Source of the DNA: Rotaria socialis
Taxonomy: Eukaryota > Rotifera > Eurotatoria > Philodinida > Philodinidae
Direction of reading: 5' to 3'
NCBI GenBank assembly: GCA_905331475.1
Contig: CAJNYU010003531.1
Span: 1 to 64,000, forward strand
DNA length: 64,000 bases
Shown: in pieces, positions 62,263 to 64,000 of the stretch
Position numbering within the stretch: the first letter of the stretch is position 1
Layout of the letters: every line of letters starts with the position of its first letter
The notes under the pieces: generated by a model
What the model was told of the DNA's origin: nothing
Database searches by the model: none
What the model saw: only the letters and a program-made list of their open reading frames with translations
Program-made: the position numbers and the translations under genes

Positions 62263-64000
62263 GATTTCTACTTTGGTAACACTGTCTGTTCTTAATGAGT
62301 TAAATATCCTTATATATATAGTTGTCAGATAGACTAGCCACGTTGAATAAGTCGCTGATGTGGACAGGGAACGGATAGAATGACTCAACATGGCGAATCA
62401 TTCACCCACGTGCTTTTATTAAAGTCTTCTAAAAGAAAAAATCATATGGTTTCAAAAGCATTTTTCATGTGTCAATAGAAGTTTCGTTGCTAATGAAAGA
62501 TGATGTGCTCAAATGGAATAAAACAAAATGAAACTGAATCTGTATGATCGGATGAAAAGAACTTTCCTCATAAAACTGTACTACTGCATTTGATTCACTG
62601 ATTTTCCGTTGTAAAATGAAGAGAAAGGTTATTCATTTTAAAATAAATTGGTAAGATTTCTTGTTAATATTTTTGGAATGACTTTCTCACTTCAGAAATT
62701 CATATCATCATTCAGCCCTCTATTTAATAATATGAATGCCTTGAACAAGTCAGAAATTTAAAATTTTTTTTTCTCATCATGTGTCGTCTACTGCTTTGCG
62801 AATGATTATACGGCTTTGTCTTCCTAAAACTCATGCTTGAAAGCAATTCAGAAAAAAAAAACGAAAAGAAATTGCTGAAAGAGAACAAAAAATGTTGTCA
62901 GCTTGCATGGTGTAAGAAGCGAGTAACAGAAGCAAGCAAAATTTTTATTTTCGATAAAAGATTCCGACTTTCAAGGACACTTTGATTTCTACCGTTTAAG
63001 TTTGGTGAGTGAACTTTTGGGAATATTTTGAAAGCAGAAGACATTTTTATTTTTGAATAAGTAAGGGTAATACCGTAGTCACGAGTTAATCTGCGTTGAC
63101 TCTCTAATCAGTTGGGTGAAACGAAGAATTTTATGCTTCATCGAATGGCACCATTTTCGATTTGGTTCCTCAGGGTGAGGACATGGGTGGGAGTATAGAC
63201 AAGTTCAAGACATGAAACACTCACACCCAGGTACGCATGATCCATATGAATTGTTACCATTCGATAAAGAATGAAGTTTCCAATCGAACACATTCATTAT
63301 ACTGAATCTATTCAAAGAGAAGCTCAGAACGAATGATTCAAATACTATGTTTTGAACACTTTTTTGCGCATTCTGACAGAAAAACATGAAATCTTACTTT
63401 TCATTGTCAAAAATAGGGTTAACAAAGAAGATTCTGAAAACTTTCAACCGGTGAAATCCCGGTCTCTACCGAACCGGTTCCAGCGCTGACTCAGTCACGT
63501 CGCACACCAATCCCAAATTCTTTGCACAATGGCATCCAGATAAATGATACCATTTGAGAGAGAATGGAATTCTACGAACCAAAACAATGGTTTTGAGACT
63601 CAGCACAGACCCGATAGTAAATCGAAACAGGATATACGCGAGTATTTCGATACGCTTCTTTATGTGATTGAAAAATTGAAAAATTGTAAAAGTATATCTG
63701 TAATTTCACTCGTTTTTATTTGCCCTAAATTCCATTTGATTGTATTTATCCTATAGGATCGATATTTAAAACTGCATAGAACTTAGTTAAGTCTGAAAAG
63801 AATCTATCTTTTAATTTCTACTACCACCGTGTCCGAACTGATAGGATTGAGATGAATACTATTTAATCCATGACTATATTGTTACTAAACGCATATTTCT
63901 GATTATGATTAAACTAGCTAATATGAATAATTTTCTCTTAGTTTTCAATTGAGAAATTCTAATTACAAATTCAAAAATGGCTGCCAAATACGTCGATATT
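62263..64000. other. No gene firmly recognised
   Basis: AT-rich. A 70-codon plus-strand frame at 63544-63756 has a helix-like middle (SKQDIREYFDTLLYVIEKLK) and might be an exon of a gene continuing beyond the window, but there is no second support. A GC-richer patch sits at 63455-63515. Confidence 0.35.
63169..63231. repeat. Telomere-like palindrome
   Basis: CTCAGGGTGAGGACATGGG and TGGGAG on the left, CACTCACACCCAGG on the right, around a loop of about 30 bp. Confidence 0.55.

Noticed and set aside
63544-63756. 70-codon plus-strand frame with a helical segment
   Set aside because: Could be an exon of a gene beyond the window, but splice signals or homology could not be shown.

Overview
This is eukaryotic nuclear DNA, AT-rich, with many short (about 50-60 bp) GT-AG introns. 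I infer a bdelloid rotifer (Adineta or Rotaria type). The reasons are scattered telomere-like TGTGGG/CCCACA tracts, a FLYWCH-MULE transposase relic, a TIR-NACHT-HEAT receptor, ankyrin/ADP-ribosyltransferase genes, a plant/fungal-type BAHD acyltransferase, and many recently duplicated or broken genes next to non-autonomous DNA transposons. The species call is inference; no search was run.

Layout. 0-2.7 kb: repeats and a 126-bp Harbinger-like MITE. 2.8-4.6 kb (+): an intact six-exon TRAF (RING, TRAF zinc finger, coiled coil, MATH). 7.3-7.6 kb (-): a small secreted protein. 8.4-13.7 kb (+): copy A of an ABCG transporter plus a PGRP, the PGRP being broken. 13.7-21.5 kb: no gene seen, several repeats. 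21.5-28.7 kb (+): copy B of the ABCG-PGRP pair, both intact, split by a dead FLYWCH-MULE transposase on the minus strand. 30.5-31.1 kb (-): a frameshifted membrane protein. 32.7-38.3 kb (-): a giant TIR-NACHT protein with 26-27 uninterrupted 35-residue HEAT-type repeats. 40.7-41.5 kb (-): an arginine-type ADP-ribosyltransferase. 42.6-48.2 kb: tRNA-like sequences, four hAT-type MITEs, a poly-G assembly scar, and an ankyrin-ADP-ribosyltransferase whose catalytic Arg is Cys. 48.8-52.3 kb (-): a BAHD acyltransferase with a single in-frame TGA, then an unrecognised multi-exon gene. 53.1-58.2 kb (-): a TRAF pseudogene in two pieces around an intact type II membrane SUEL lectin with a poly-threonine stalk. 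61.1-62.3 kb (-): a GPCR pseudogene and a Rab gene fragment joined at a telomere-like palindrome.

Theme. Many genes are immune or surface-recognition types (TRAF, PGRP, TIR-NACHT-HEAT, SUEL lectin, ADP-ribosyltransferases, efflux pumps), and the DNA carries signs of breakage, inverted and tandem duplication and gene conversion. Two results stand out. First, a plant-NLR-like receptor sits beside two ADP-ribosyltransferase-family genes, so three NAD+-linked proteins lie within 15 kb. Second, a recurring short palindrome made of telomere-like repeats lies exactly where gene homology ends in two separate places.
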